DNA of 64,000 nt from Sipunculus nudus (GCA_026874595.1 CM049308.1:97204624-97268623); one strand, 5' to 3'; numbered from the stretch's first letter, positions 31,801 to 49,100 are shown. Notes: a model not told the origin generated them from the letters alone. Numbers and translations are program-made.

Positions 31801-34800
31801 GTCAAATAACGACAGTAATCACAACATAAAAATGGATGTATCATCAATTCCGTCAGAATCCGACAGTAATCATAACATAAAAATGGAAGTATCATCAATT
31901 CCGTCAGAATCCGACAGTAATCACAACATAAAAATGGAAGTATCATCAATTCCGTCAGAATCCGACAGTAATCACAACATAAAAATGGAGGTATCATCAA
32001 CTCCTTCAGAATCCGACAGTAATCATAACATAAAAATGTAAGTATCATCAATTCCGTCAGAATCCGACAGTAATCATAACATAAAAATGGATGTATCATC
32101 AATTCCGTCAGAATCCGACAGTAATCACAACATAAAAATGGATGTATCATCAATTCCGTGAGAATCCGACAGTAATCATAACATAAAAATGGAAGTATCA
32201 TCAATTCCGTCAGAATCCGAAAGTAATCACAACATAAAAATGGATGTATCATCAATTCCGTCAGAATCCGACAGTAATCACAACATAGAAATGGATGTAT
32301 CATCAAGTCCTTCAGAATCCGACAGTAAACATAACATAAAAATGTAAGTATCATCAAGTCCGTCAGAATACGACAGTAATCATAACATAAAAATGGAAGT
32401 ATCATCAATTCCGTCAGAATCCGACAGTAATCACAACATAAAAATGGATGTATCATCAATTCCGTCAGAATCCGACAGTAATCATAAACTAAAAATGGAA
32501 GTATCATCAATTACGTCAGAATCCGACAGTAATCACAACATAAAAATGAAAGTATCATCAATTCCGTCAGAATCCGACAGTAATCACAACATAAAAATGG
32601 ATGTATCATCAAGTCCGTCAGAATACGACAGTCATCATAACATAAAAATTGATGCATCATCAATTCCGTCAGAATCCGACAGTAATCATAACATAAAAAT
32701 GGATGTATCATCAAGTCCGTCAGAATCCGACAGTAATCACAACATAAAAATGGATGTATCATCAATTCCGTGAGAATCCGACAGTAATCATAACATAAAA
32801 ATGGAAGTATCATCAATTCCGTCAGAATCCGAAAGTAATCACAACATAAAAATGGATGTATCATCAATTCCGTCAGAATCCGACAGTTATCACAACATAG
32901 AAATGGATGTATCATCAAGTCCGTCAGAATCCGACAGTAATCATAACATAAAAATGTAAGTATCATCAAGTCCGTCAAATTACGACAGTAATCATAACAT
33001 AAAAATGGAAGTATCATCAATTCCGTCAGAATCCGACAGTAATCACAACATAAAAATGGATGTATCATCAAGTCCGTCAGAATACGACGGTCATCATAAC
33101 ATAAAAATTGATGCATCATCAATTCCGTCAGAATCCGACAGTAATCATAACATAAAAATGGATGTATCATCAAGTCCGTCAGAATCCGACAGTAATCACA
33201 ACATAAAAATGGATGTATCATGAATTGCGTCAGAATCGGACAGTAATCATAACATAAAATTCGATGCATCATCAATTCCGTCAGAATCCGACAGTAATCA
33301 TAACATGAAAATTGATACATCATCAAGTACGTCAGAATCTGACAGTAAACATAACATAAAAATTGATGCATCATCAATTCCGACAGAATCCGACAGTAAT
33401 CATAACATAAAAATGGATGTATCATCAATTCCGTCAGAATCCGACAGTAATCACAACATAAAAATCGATGCATCATCAATTCTGTCAGAATCCGACAGTG
33501 ATCATAGCATGAAAAATGGATGTATCATCAAGTGCGTCAGAATCGGAGAGTAATCATAACATAAAAATTGATGCATCATCAAGTCCGTCAGAATACGACA
33601 GTAATCATAACATAAAAATCGATGCATCATCAATTCTGTCAGAATCCGACAGTAATCATAATTTAAAAAGTTGATGTATCATCAAGTCCGTCAGAACCGA
33701 CATAAATCATAACAGAAAAATGGATGTATTATCAAGTTCGTCTGATCCAGCACTAATCATAACAGAAAAATGGATGTATTTTCAAGTCCATCAGAACCGA
33801 CACTAATCATAACAGAAAAATGGATGTATTATGAAGTCCGTCAGAACCGACACTAATCATAACAGAAAAATTGATGTATTATCAAGTCCGTCAGATCCAA
33901 CACTAATCATAACTAAAAAATGGATGTTTTATCAAATCCGTCAGATCCAACACTAATCAAAACATAAAAATGGATGTATTATCAATTCCGTCAGAATCCG
34001 ACAGTAATCATAACAGAAAAAATGAATGTATCATCAAGTCCGTCAGAATCCGACAGTAATCATAACATAAAAATTGATGCATCATCAATTCAGTCAGAAT
34101 CCGACAGTAATCATTACAGAAAAATTCATGCATCATCAAGTCCGTCAGAATCCGACAGTAATCATAACAGAAAAATGGATGTATCGTTAAGTCCCTCAGT
34201 ATCCGACAGTAATCAGAACATAAAAATGGATGTATCATCAATTCCGTCAGAATCCGACAGTAATCACAACATAAAAATGGATGTATCATCAATTCCGTCA
34301 AAATCCGACAGTTATCATAACATAAAAATGGATGTATCATCAATTCCGTCAGAATCCGACAGTAATCACAACATAAAAATGGATGTATCATCAATTCCGT
34401 CAGAATCCGACAGTAATCATAACATAAAAATGGAAGTATCATCAATTCCGTGAGAATCCGACAGTAATCACAACATAAAAATGGAAGTATCATCAAGTCC
34501 GTCAGAATACGATAGTAATCATAACATAAAAATGGATGTATCATCAATTCCGTCAGAATCCGACAGTAATCACCACATAAAAATGGATGTATCATCAATT
34601 CCGTCAGAATCCGACAGTAATCACAACGTAAAAATGGATGTATCATCAATTCCGTCAGAATCCGACAGTAATCACAACATAAAAATGGAAGTATCATCAA
34701 TTCCGTCAGAATCCGACAGTAATCATAACATAAAAATGGATGTATCATCAATTCCGTCAGAATCCGACAGTAATCATAACATAAAAATGGATGTATCATC

Positions 34801-37128
34801 AATTCCGTCAGAATCCGACAGTAATCACAACATAAAAATGGATGTATCATCAAGTGCGTCAGAATCGGACAGTAATCATAACATAAAATTCGATGCATCA
34901 TCAATTCCGTCAGAATCCGACAGTAATCATAACATGAAAATTGATACATCATCAAGTACGTCAGAATCTGACAGTAAACATAACATAAAAATTGATGCAT
35001 CATCAATTCCGTCAGAATACGACAGTAATCATAACATAAAAATCGATGCATCATCAATTCTGTCAGAATCCGACAGTAATCATAATTAAAAAGTTGATGT
35101 ATCATCAAGTCCGTCAGAACCGACATAAATCATAACAGAAAAATGGATGTATTATCAAGTTCGTCTGATCCAGCACTAATCATAACAGAAAAATGGATGT
35201 ATTTTCAAGTCCATCAGAACCGACACTAATCATAACAGAAAAATGGATGTATTATGAAGTCCGTCAGAACCGACACTAATCATAACAGAAAAATTGATGT
35301 ATTATCAAGTCCGTCAGATCCAACACTAATCATAACTAAAAAATGGATGTTTTATCAAATCCGTCAGATCCAACACTAATCAAAACATAAAAATGGATGT
35401 ATTATCAATTCCTTCAGAATCCGACAGTAATCATAACAGAAAAAATGAATGTATCATCAAGTCCGTCAGAATCCGACAGTAATCATAACATAAAAATTGA
35501 TGCATCATCAATTCAGTCAGAATCCGACAGTAATCATTACAGAAAAATTGATGTATCATCAAGTCCGTCAGTATCCGACAGTAATCATAACATAAAAATT
35601 CATGCATCATCAAGTCCGTCAGAATCCGACAGTAATCATAACAGAAAAATGGATGTATCGTCAAGTCCCTCAGTATCCGACAGTAATCAGAACATAAAAA
35701 TGGATGTATCATCAATTCCGTCAGAATCCGACAGTAATCACAACATAGAAATGGATGTATCATCAAGTCCTTCAGAATCCGACAGTAAACATAACATAAA
35801 AATGTAAGTATCATCAAGTCCGTCAGAATACGACAGTAATCATAACATAAAAATGGAAGTATCATCAATTCCGTCAGAATCCGACAGTAATCACAACATA
35901 AAAATGGATGTATCATCAATTCCGTCAGAATCCGACAGTAATCATAAACTAAAAATGGAAGTATCATCAATTACGTCAGAATCCGACAGTAATCACAACA
36001 TAAAAATGAAAGTATCATCAATTCCGTCAGAATCCGACAGTAATCACAACATAAAAATGGATGTATCATCAAGTCCGTCAGAATACGACAGTCATCATAA
36101 CATAAAAATTGATGCATCATCAATTCCGTCAGAATCCGACAGTAATCATAACATAAAAATGGATGTATCATCAAGTCCGTCAGAATCCGACAGTAATCAC
36201 AACATAAAAATGGATGTATCATCAATTCCGTGAGAATCCGACAGTAATCATAACATAAAAATGGAAGTATCATCAATTCCGTCAGAATCCGAAAGTAATC
36301 ACAACATAAAAATGGATGTATCATCAATTCCGTCAGAATCCGACAGTTATCACAACATAGAAATGGATGTATCATCAAGTCCGTCAGAATCCGACAGTAA
36401 TCATAACATAAAAATGTAAGTATCATCAAGTCCGTCAAATTACGACAGTAATCATAACATAAAAATGGAAGTATCATCAATTCCGTCAGAATCCGACAGT
36501 AATCACAACATAAAAATGGATGTATCATCAAGTCCGTCAGAATACGACGGTCATCATAACATAAAAATTGATGCATCATCAATTCCGTCAGAATCCGACA
36601 GTAATCATAACATAAAAATGGATGTATCATCAAGTCCGTCAGAATCCGACAGTAATCACAACATAAAAATGGATGTATCATGAATTGCGTCAGAATCGGA
36701 CAGTAATCATAACATAAAATTCGATGCATCATCAATTCCGTCAGAATCCGACAGTAATCATAACATGAAAATTGATACATCATCAAGTACGTCAGAATCT
36801 GACAGTAAACATAACATAAAAATTGATGCATCATCAATTCCGACAGAATCCGACAGTAATCATAACATAAAAATGGATGTATCATCAATTCCGTCAGAAT
36901 CCGACAGTAATCACAACATAAAAATCGATGCATCATCAATTCTGTCAGAATCCGACAGTGATCATAGCATGAAAAATGGATGTATCATCAAGTGCGTCAG
37001 AATCGGAGAGTAATCATAACATAAAAATTGATGCATCATCAAGTCCGTCAGAATACGACAGTAATCATAACATAAAAATCGATGCATCATCAATTCTGTC
37101 AGAATCCGACAGTAATCATAATTTAAAA

Positions 37129-40100
37129 AGTTGATGTATCATCAAGTCCGTCAGAACCGACATAAATCATAACAGAAAAATGGATGTATTATCAAGTTCG
37201 TCTGATCCAGCACTAATCATAACAGAAAAATGGATGTATTTTCAAGTTCGTCTGATCCAGCACTAATCATAACAGAAAAATGGATGTATTTTCAAGTCCA
37301 TCAGAACCGACACTAATCATAACAGAAAAATGGATGTATTATGAAGTCCGTCAGAACCGACAGTAATCATAACATTAAAATGTAAGTATCATCAAGTCCG
37401 TCAGAATACGACAGTAATCATAACATAAAAATGGAAGTATCATCAATTCTGTCAGAATCCGACAGTAATCACAACATTAAAATGGATGTATCATCAATTC
37501 CGTCAGAATCCGACAGTATTCACAACATAAAAATGGATGTATCATCAATTCCGTCAGAATCCGACAGTAATCATAAACTAAAAATGGAAGTATCATCAAT
37601 TTCGTCAGAATCCGACAGTAATCACAACATAAAAATGGAAGTATCATCAATTCCGTCAGAATCCGACAGTAATCACAACATAAAAATGGATGTATCATCA
37701 AGTCCGTCAGAATACGACAGTCATCATAACATAAAAATTGATGCATCATCAATTCCGTCAGAATCCGACAGTAATCATAACATAAAAATGGATGTATCAT
37801 CAAGTCCGTCAGAATCCGACAGTAATCACAACATAAAAATGGATGTATCATCAATTCCGTGAGAATCCGACAGTAATCATAACATAAAAATGGAAGTATC
37901 ATCAATTCCGTCAGAATCCGAAAGTAATCACAACATAAAAATGGATGTATCATCAATTCCGTCAGAATCCGACAGTTATCACAACATAGAAATGGATGTA
38001 TCATCAAGTCCGTCAGAATCCGACAGTAATCATAACATAAAAATGTAAGTATCATCAAGTCCGTCAAATTACGACAGTAATCAAAACATAAAAATGGAAG
38101 TATCATCAATTCCGTCAGAATCCGACAGTAATCACAACATAAAAATGGATGTATCATCAATTCCGTCAGAATCCGACAGTATTCACAACATAAAAATGGA
38201 TGTATCATCAATTCCGTCAGAATCCGACAGTAATCATAAACTAAAAATGGAAGTATCATCAATTACGTCAGAATCCGACAGTAATCACAACATAAAAATG
38301 GAAGTATCATCAATTCCGTCAGAATCCGACAGTAATCACAACATAAAAATGGATGTATCATCAAGTCCGTCAGAATACGACGGTCATCATAACATAAAAA
38401 TTGATGCATCATCAATTCCGTCAGAATCCGACAGTAATCATAACATAAAAATGGATGTATCATCAAGTCCGTCAGAATCCGACAGTAATCACAACATAAA
38501 AATGGATGTATCATGAATTGCGTCAGAATCGGACAGTAATCATAACATAAAATTCGATGCATCATCAATTCCGTCAGAATCCGACAGAAATCATAACATG
38601 AAAATTGATACATCATCAAGTACGTCAGAATCTGACAGTAAACATAACATAAAAATTGATGCATCATCAATTCCGACAGAATCCGACAGTAATCATAACA
38701 TAAAAATGGATGTATCATCAATTCCGTCAGAATCCGACAGTATTCACAACATAAAAATGGATGTATCATCAATTCCGTCAGAATCCGACAGTAATCATAA
38801 ACTAAAAATGGAAGTATCATCAATTACGTCAGAATCCGACAGTAATCACAACATAAAAATGGAAGTATCATCAATTCCGTCAGAATCCGACAGTAATCAC
38901 AACATAAAAATGGATGTATCATCAAGTCCGTCAGAATACGACGGTCATCATAACATAAAAATTGATGCATCATCAATTCCGTCAGAATCCGACAGTAATC
39001 ATGACATAAAAATGGATGTATCATCAAGTCCGTCAGAATCCGACAGTAATCACAACATAAAAATGGATGTATCATGAATTGCGTCAGAATCGGACAGTAA
39101 TCATAACATAAAATTCGATGCATCATCAATTCCGTCAGAATCCGACAGTAATCATAACATGAAAATTGATACATCATCAAGTACGTCAGAATCTGACAGT
39201 AAACATAACATAAAAATTGATGCATCATCAATTCCGACAGAATCCGACAGTAATCATAACATAAAAATGGATGTATCATCAATTCCGTCAGAATCCGACA
39301 GTAATCACAACATAAAAATCGATGCATCATCAATTATGTCAGAATCCGACAGTGATCATAGCATGAAAAATGGATGTATCATCAAGTGCGTCAGAATCGG
39401 AGAGTAATCATAACATAAAAATTGATGCATCATCAAGTCCGTCAGAATACGACAGTAATCATAACATAAAAATCGATGCATCATCAATTCTGTCAGAATC
39501 CGACAGTAATCATAATTTAAAAAGTTGATGTATCATCAAGTCCGTCAGAACCGACATAAATCATAACAGAAAAATGGATGTATTATCAAGTTCGTCTGAT
39601 CCAGCACTAATCATAACAGAAAAATGGATGTATTTTCAAGTCCATCAGAACCGACACTATTCATAACAGAAAAATGGATGTATTATGAAGTCCGTCAGAA
39701 CCGACACTAATCATAACAGAAAAATTGATGTATTATCAAGTCCGTCAGATCCAACACTAATCATAACTAAAAAATGGATGTTTTATCAAATCCGTCAGAT
39801 CCAACACTAATCAAAACATAAAAATGGATGTATTATCAATTCCGTCAGAATCCGACAGTAATCATAACAGAAAAAATGAATGTATCATCAAGTCCGTCAG
39901 AATCCGACAGTAATCATAACATAAAAATTGATGCATCATCAATTCAGTCAGAATCCGACAGTAATCATTACAGAAAAATTGATGTGTCATCAAGTCCGTC
40001 AGTATCCGACAGTAATCATAACATAAAAATTCATGCATCATCAAGTCCGTCAGAATCCGACAGTAATCATAACAGAAAAATGGATGTATCGTCAAGTCCC

Positions 40101-43100
40101 TCAGTATCCGACAGTAATCAGAACATAAAAATGGATGTATCATCAATTCCGTCAGAATCCGACAGTAATCACAACATAAAAATGGATGTATCATCAATTC
40201 CGTCAAAATCCGACAGTTATCATAACATAAAAATGGATGTATCATCAATTCCGTCAGAATCCGACAGTAATCACAACATAAAAATGGATGTATCATCAAT
40301 TCCGTCAGAATCCGACAGTAATCATAACATAAAAATGGAAGTATCATCAATTCCGTGAGAATCCGACAGTAATCACAACATAAAAATGGAAGTATCATCA
40401 AGTCCGTCAGAATACGATAGTAATCATAACATAAAAATGGATGTATCATCAATTCCGTCAGAATCCGACAGTAATCACCACATAAAAATGGATGTATCAT
40501 CAATTCCGTCAGAATCCGACAGTAATCACAACGTAAAAATGGATGTATCATCAATTCCGTCAGAATCCGACAGTAATCATAACATAAAAATGGAAGTATC
40601 ATCAATTCCGTCAGAATCCGACAGTAATCATAACATAAAAATGGATGTATCATCAATTCCGTCAGAATCCGACAGTAATCATAACATAAAAATGGATGTA
40701 TCATCAATTCCGTCAGAATCCGACTAATCACAACATAAAAATGGATGTATCATCAAGTGCGTCAGAATCGGACAGTAATCATAACATAAAATTCGATGCA
40801 TCATCAATTCCGTCAGAATCCGACAGTAATCATAACATGAAAATTGATACATCATCAAGTACGTCAGAATCTGACAGTAAACATAACATAAAAATTGATG
40901 CATCATCAATTCCGTCAGAATACGACAGTAATCATAACATAAAAATCGATGCATCATCAATTCTGTCAGAATCCGACAGTAATCATAATTTAAAAAGTTG
41001 ATGTATCATCAAGTCCGTCAGAACCGACATAAATCATAACAGAAAAATGGATGTATTATCAAGTTCGTCTGATCCAGCACTAATCATAACAGAAAAATGG
41101 ATGTATTTTCAAGTCCATCAGAACCGACACTAATCATAACAGAAAAATGGATGTATTATGAAGTCCGTCAGAACCGACACTAATCATAACAGAAAAATTG
41201 ATGTATTATCAAGTCCGTCAGATCCAACACTAATCATAACTAAAAAATGGATGTTTTATCAAATCCGTCAGATCCAACACTAATCAAAACATAAAAATGG
41301 ATGTATTATCAATTCCGTCAGAATCCGACAGTAATCATAACAGAAAAATGGATGTATCGTCAAGTCCCTCAGTATCCGACAGTAATCAGAACATAAAAAT
41401 GGATGTATCATCAATTCCGTCAGAATCCGACAGTAATCACAACATAAAAATGGATGTATCATCAATTCCGTCAAAATCCGACAGTTATCATAACAGAAAA
41501 ATTGATGTATTATCAAGTCCGTCAGATCCAACACTAATCATAACTAAAAAATGGATGTTTTATCAAATCCGTCAGATCCAACACTAATCAAAACATAAAA
41601 ATGGATGTATTATCAATTCCGTCAGAATCCGACAGTAATCATAACAGAAAAAAATGAATGTATCATCAAGTCCGTCAGAATCCGACAGTAATCATAACAT
41701 AAAAATTGATGCATCATCAATTCAGTCAGAATCCGACAGTAATCATTACAGAAAAATTCATGCATCATCAAGTCCGTCAGAATCCGACAGTAATCATAAC
41801 AGAAAAATGGATGTATCGTTAAGTCCCTCAGTATCCGCCAGTAATCAGAACATAAAAATGGATGTATCATCAATTCCGTCAGAATCCGACAGTAATCACA
41901 ACATAAAAATGGATGTATCATCAATTCCGTCAAAATCCGACAGTTATCATAACATAAAAATGGATGTATCATCAATTCCGTCAGAATCCGACAGTAATCA
42001 CAACATAAAAATGGATGTATCATCAATTCCGTCAGAATCCGACAGTAATCATAACATAAAAATGGAAGTATCATCAATTCCGTGAGAATCCGACAGTAAT
42101 CACAACATAAAAATGGAAGTATCATCAAGTCCGTCAGAATACGATAGTAATCATAACATAAAAATGGATGTATCATCAATTCCGTCAGAATCCGACAGTA
42201 ATCACCACATAAAAATGGATGTATCATCAATTCCGTCAGAATCCGACAGTAATCACAACGTAAAAATGGATGTATCATCAATTCCGTCAGAATCCGACAG
42301 TAATCACAACATAAAAATGGAAGTATCATCAATTCCGTCAGAATCCGACAGTAATCATAACATAAAAATGGATGTATCATCAATTCCGTCAGAATCCGAC
42401 AGTAATCATAACATAAAAATGGATGTATCATCAATTCCGTCAGAATCCGACAGTAATCACAACATAAAAATGGATGTATCATCAAGTGCGTCAGAATCGG
42501 ACAGTAATCATAACATAAAATTCGATGCATCATCAATTCCGTCAGAATCCGACAGTAATCATAACATGAAAATTGATACATCATCAAGTACGTCAGAATC
42601 TGACAGTAAACATAACATAAAAATTGATGCATCATCAATTCCGTCAGAATACGACAGTAATCATAACATAAAAATCGATGCATCATCAATTCTGTCAGAA
42701 TCCGACAGTAATCATAATTTAAAAAGTTGATGTATCATCAAGTCCGTCAGAACCGACATAAATCATAACAGAAAAATGGATGTATTATCAAGTTCGTCTG
42801 ATCCAGCACTAATCATAACAGAAAAATGGATGTATTTTCAAGTCCATCAGAACCGACACTAATCATAACAGAAAAATGGATGTATTATGAAGTCCGTCAG
42901 AACCGACACTAATCATAACAGAAAAATTGATGTATTATCAAGTCCGTCAGATCCAACACTAATCATAACTAAAAAATGGATGTTTTATCAAATCCGTCAG
43001 ATCCAACACTAATCAAAACATAAAAATGGATGTATTATCAATTCCTTCAGAATCCGACAGTAATCATAACAGAAAAAATGAATGTATCATCAAGTCCGTC

Positions 43101-46100
43101 AGAATCCGACAGTAATCATAACATAAAAATTGATGCATCATCAATTCAGTCAGAATCCGACAGTAATCATTACAGAAAAATTGATGTATCATCAAGTCCG
43201 TCAGTATCCGACAGTAATCATAACATAAAAATTCATGCATCATCAAGTCCGTCAGAATCCGACAGTAATCATAACAGAAAAATGGATGTATCGTCAAGTC
43301 CCTCAGTATCCGACAGTAATCAGAACATAAAAATGGATGTATCATCAATTCCGTCAGAATCCGACAGTAATCACAACATAAAAATGGATGTATCATCAAT
43401 TCCGTCAAAATCCGACAGTTAGCATAACATAAAAATGGATGTATCATCAATTCCGTCAGAATCCGACAGTAATCACAACATAAAAATGGATGTATCATCA
43501 ATTCCGTCAGAATCCGACAGTAATCACAACGTAAAAATGGATGTATCATCAATTCCGTCAGAATCCGACAGTAATCATAACATGAAAATGGAAGTATCAT
43601 CAATTCCGTGAGAATCCGACAGTAATCACAACATAAAAATGGAAGTATCATCAAGTCCGTTAGAATACGATAGTAATCATAACATAAAAATGGATGTATC
43701 ATCAATTCCGTCAGAATCCGACAGTAATCACAACATAAAAATGGATGTATCATCAATTCCGTCAGAATCCGACAGTAATCACAACGTAAAAATGGATGTA
43801 TCATCAATTCCGTCAGAATCCGACAGTAATCATAACATAAAAATGGAAGTATCATCAATTCCGTCAGAATCCGACAGTAATCATAACATAAAAATGGATG
43901 TATCATCAATTCCGTCAGAATCCGACAGTAATCATAACATAAAAATGGATGTATCATCAATTCCGTCAGAATCCGACAGTAATCACAACATAAAAATGGA
44001 TGTATCATCAAGTGCGTCAGAATCGGACAGTTATCATAACATAAAATTCGATGCATCATCAATTCCGTCAGAATCCGACAGTAATCATAACATGAAAATT
44101 GATACATCATCAAGTACGTCAGAATCTGACAGTAAACATAACATAAAAATTGATGCATCATCAATTCCGTCAGAATACGACAGTAATCATAACATAAAAA
44201 TCGATGCATCATCAATTCTGTCAGAATCCGACAGTAATCATAATTTAAAAAGTTGATGTATCATCAAGTCCGTCAGAACCGACATAAATCATAACAGAAA
44301 AATGGATGTATTATCAAGTTCGTCTGATCCAGCACTAATCATAACAGAAAAATGGATGTATTTTCAAGTTCGTCTGATCCAGCACTAATCATAACAGAAA
44401 AATGGATGTATTTTCAAGTCCATCAGAACCGACACTAATCATAACAGAAAAATGGATGTATTATGAAGTCCGTCAGAACCGACAGTAATCATAACATTAA
44501 AATGTAAGTATCATCAAGTCCGTCAGAATACGACAGTAATCATAACATAAAAATGGAAGTATCATCAATTCTGTCAGAATCCGACAGTAATCACAACATT
44601 AAAATGGATGTATCATCAATTCCGTCAGAATCCGACAGTATTCACAACATAAAAATGGATGTATCATCAATTCCGTCAGAATCCGACAGTAATCATAAAC
44701 TAAAAATGGATGTATCATCAATTCCGTCAGAATCCGACAGTAATCATAACATAAAAATGGAAGTATCATCAATTCCGTCAGAATCCGACAGTAATCATAA
44801 CATAAAAATGGATGTATCATCAATTCCGTCAGAATCCGACAGTAATCATAACATAAAAATGGATGTATCATCAATTCCGTCAGAATCCGACAGTAATCAC
44901 AACATAAAAATGGATGTATCATCAAGTGCGTCAGAATCGGACAGTTATCATAACATAAAATTCGATGCATCATCAATTCCGTCAGAATCCGACAGTAATC
45001 ATAACATGAAAATTGATACATCATCAAGTACGTCAGAATCTGACAGTAAACATAACATAAAAATTGATGCATCATCAATTCCGTCAGAATACGACAGTAA
45101 TCATAACATAAAAATCGATGCATCATCAATTCTGTCAGAATCCGACAGTAATCATAATTTAAAAAGTTGATGTATCATCAAGTCCGTCAGAACCGACATA
45201 AATCATAACAGAAAAATGGATGTATTATCAAGTTCGTCTGATCCAGCACTAATCATAACAGAAAAATGGATGTATTTTCAAGTTCGTCTGATCCAGCACT
45301 AATCATAACAGAAAAATGGATGTATTTTCAAGTCCATCAGAACCGACACTAATCATAACAGAAAAATGGATGTATTATGAAGTCCGTCAGAACCGACAGT
45401 AATCATAACATTAAAATGTAAGTATCATCAAGTCCGTCAGAATACGACAGTAATCATAACATAAAAATGGAAGTATCATCAATTCTGTCAGAATCCGACA
45501 GTAATCACAACATTAAAATGGATGTATCATCAATTCCGTCAGAATCCGACAGTATTCACAACATAAAAATGGATGTATCATCAATTCCGTCAGAATCCGA
45601 CAGTAATCATAAACTAAAAATGGAAGTATCATCAATTTCGTCAGAATCCGACAGTAATCACAACATAAAAATGAAAGTATCATCAATTCCGTCAGAATCC
45701 GACAGTAATCACAACATAAAAATGGATGTATCATCAAGTCCGTCAGAATACGACAGTCATCATAACATAAAAATTGATGCATCATCAATTCCGTCAGAAT
45801 CCGACAGTAATCATAACATAAAAATGGATGTATCATCAAGTCCGTCAGAATCCGACAGTAATCACAACATAAAAATGGATGTATCATCAATTCCGTGAGA
45901 ATCCGACAGTAATCATAACATAAAAATGGAAGTATCATCAATTCCGTCAGAATCCGAAAGTAATCACAACATAAAAATGGATGTATCATCAATTCCGTCA
46001 GAATCCGACAGTTATCACAACATAGAAATGGATGTATCATCAAGTCCGTCAGAATCCGACAGTAATCATAACATAAAAATGTAAGTATCATCAAGTCCGT

Positions 46101-49100
46101 CAAATTACGACAGTAATCAAAACATAAAAATGGAAGTATCATCAATTCCGTCAGAATCCGACAGTAATCACAACATAAAAATGGATGTATCATCAATTCC
46201 GTCAGAATCCGACAGTATTCACAACATAAAAATGGATGTATCATCAATTCCGTCAGAATCCGACAGTAATCATAAACTAAAAATGGAAGTATCATCAATT
46301 ACGTCAGAATCCGACAGTAATCACAACATAAAAATGGAAGTATCATCAATTCCGTCAGAATCCGACAGTAATCACAACATAAAAATGGATGTATCATCAA
46401 GTCCGTCAGAATACGACGGTCATCATAACATAAAAATTGATGCATCATCAATTCCGTCAGAATCCGACAGTAATCATAACATAAAAATGGATGTATCATC
46501 AAGTCCGTCAGAATCCGACAGTAATCACAACATAAAAATGGATGTATCATGAATTGCGTCAGAATCGGACAGTAATCATAACATAAAATTCGATGCATCA
46601 TCAATTCCGTCAGAATCCGACAGAAATCATAACATGAAAATTGATACATCATCAAGTACGTCAGAATCTGACAGTAAACATAACATAAAAATTGATGCAT
46701 CATCAATTCCGACAGAATCCGACAGTAATCATAACATAAAAATGGATGTATCATCAATTCCGTCAGAATCCGACAGTATTCACAACATATAAATGGATGT
46801 ATCATCAATTCCGTCAGAATCCGACAGTAATCATAAACTAAAAATGGAAGTATCATCAATTACGTCAGAATCCGACAGTAATCACAACATAAAAATGGAA
46901 GTATCATCAATTCCGTCAGAATCCGACAGTAATCACAACATAAAAATGGATGTATCATCAAGTCCGTCAGAATACGACGGTCATCATAACATAAAAATTG
47001 ATGCATCATCAATTCCGTCAGAATCCGACAGTAATCATGACATAAAAATGGATGTATCATCAAGTCCGTCAGAATCCGACAGTAATCACAACATAAAAAT
47101 GGATGTATCATGAATTGCGTCAGAATCGGACAGTAATCATAACATAAAATTCGATGCATCATCAATTCCGTCAGAATCCGACAGTAATCATAACATGAAA
47201 ATTGATACATCATCAAGTACGTCAGAATCTGACAGTAAACATAACATAAAAATTGATGCATCATCAATTCCGACAGAATCCGACAGTAATCATAACATAA
47301 AAATGGATGTATCATCAATTCCGTCAGAATCCGACAGTAATCACAACATAAAAATCGATGCATCATCAATTATGTCAGAATCCGACAGTGATCATAGCAT
47401 GAAAAATGGATGTATCATCAAGTGCGTCAGAATCGGAGAGTAATCATAACATAAAAATTGATGCATCATCAAGTCCGTCAGAATACGACAGTAATCATAA
47501 CATAAAAATCGATGCATCATCAATTCTGTCAGAATCCGACAGTAATCATAATTTAAAAAGTTGATGTATCATCAAGTCCGTCAGAACCGACATAAATCAT
47601 AACAGAAAAATGGATGTATTATCAAGTTCGTCTGATCCAGCACTAATCATAACAGAAAAATGGATGTATTTTCAAGTCCATCAGAACCGACACTATTCAT
47701 AACAGAAAAATGGATGTATTATGAAGTCCGTCAGAACCGACACTAATCATAACAGAAAAATTGATGTATTATCAAGTCCGTCAGATCCAACACTAATCAT
47801 AACTAAAAAATGGATGTTTTATCAAATCCGTCAGATCCAACACTAATCAAAACATAAAAATGGATGTATTATCAATTCCGTCAGAATCCGACAGTAATCA
47901 TAACAGAAAAAATGAATGTATCATCAAGTCCGTCAGAATCCGACAGTAATCATAACATAAAAATTGATGCATCATCAATTCAGTCAGAATCCGACAGTAA
48001 TCATTACAGAAAAATTGATGTGTCATCAAGTCCGTCAGTATCCGACAGTAATCATAACATAAAAATTCATGCATCATCAAGTCCGTCAGAATCCGACAGT
48101 AATCATAACAGAAAAATGGATGTATCGTCAAGTCCCTCAGTATCCGACAGTAATCAGAACATAAAAATGGATGTATCATCAATTCCGTCAGAATCCGACA
48201 GTAATCACAACATAAAAATGGATGTATCATCAATTCCGTCAAAATCCGACAGTTATCATAACATAAAAATGGATGTATCATCAATTCCGTCAGAATCCGA
48301 CAGTAATCACAACATAAAAATGGATGTATCATCAATTCCGTCAGAATCCGACAGTAATCATAACATAAAAATGGAAGTATCATCAATTCCGTGAGAATCC
48401 GACAGTAATCACAACATAAAAATGGAAGTATCATCAAGTCCGTCAGAATACGATAGTAATCATAACATAAAAATGGATGTATCATCAATTCCGTCAGAAT
48501 CCGACAGTAATCACCACATAAAAATGGATGTATCATCAATTCCGTCAGAATCCGACAGTAATCACAACGTAAAAATGGATGTATCATCAATTCCGTCAGA
48601 ATCCGACAGTAATCATAACATAAAAATGGAAGTATCATCAATTCCGTCAGAATCCGACAGTAATCATAACATAAAAATGGATGTATCATCAATTCCGTCA
48701 GAATCCGACAGTAATCATAACATAAAAATGGATGTATCATCAATTCCGTCAGAATCCGACTAATCACAACATAAAAATGGATGTATCATCAAGTGCGTCA
48801 GAATCGGACAGTAATCATAACATAAAATTCGATGCATCATCAATTCCGTCAGAATCCGACAGTAATCATAACATGAAAATTGATACATCATCAAGTACGT
48901 CAGAATCTGACAGTAAACATAACATAAACATTGATGCATCATCAATTCCGTCAGAATACGACAGTAATCATAACATAAAAATCGATGCATCATCAATTCT
49001 GTCAGAATCCGACAGTAATCATAATTTAAAAAGTTGATGTATCATCAAGTCCGTCAGAACCGACATAAATCATAACAGAAAAATGGATGTATTATCAAGT

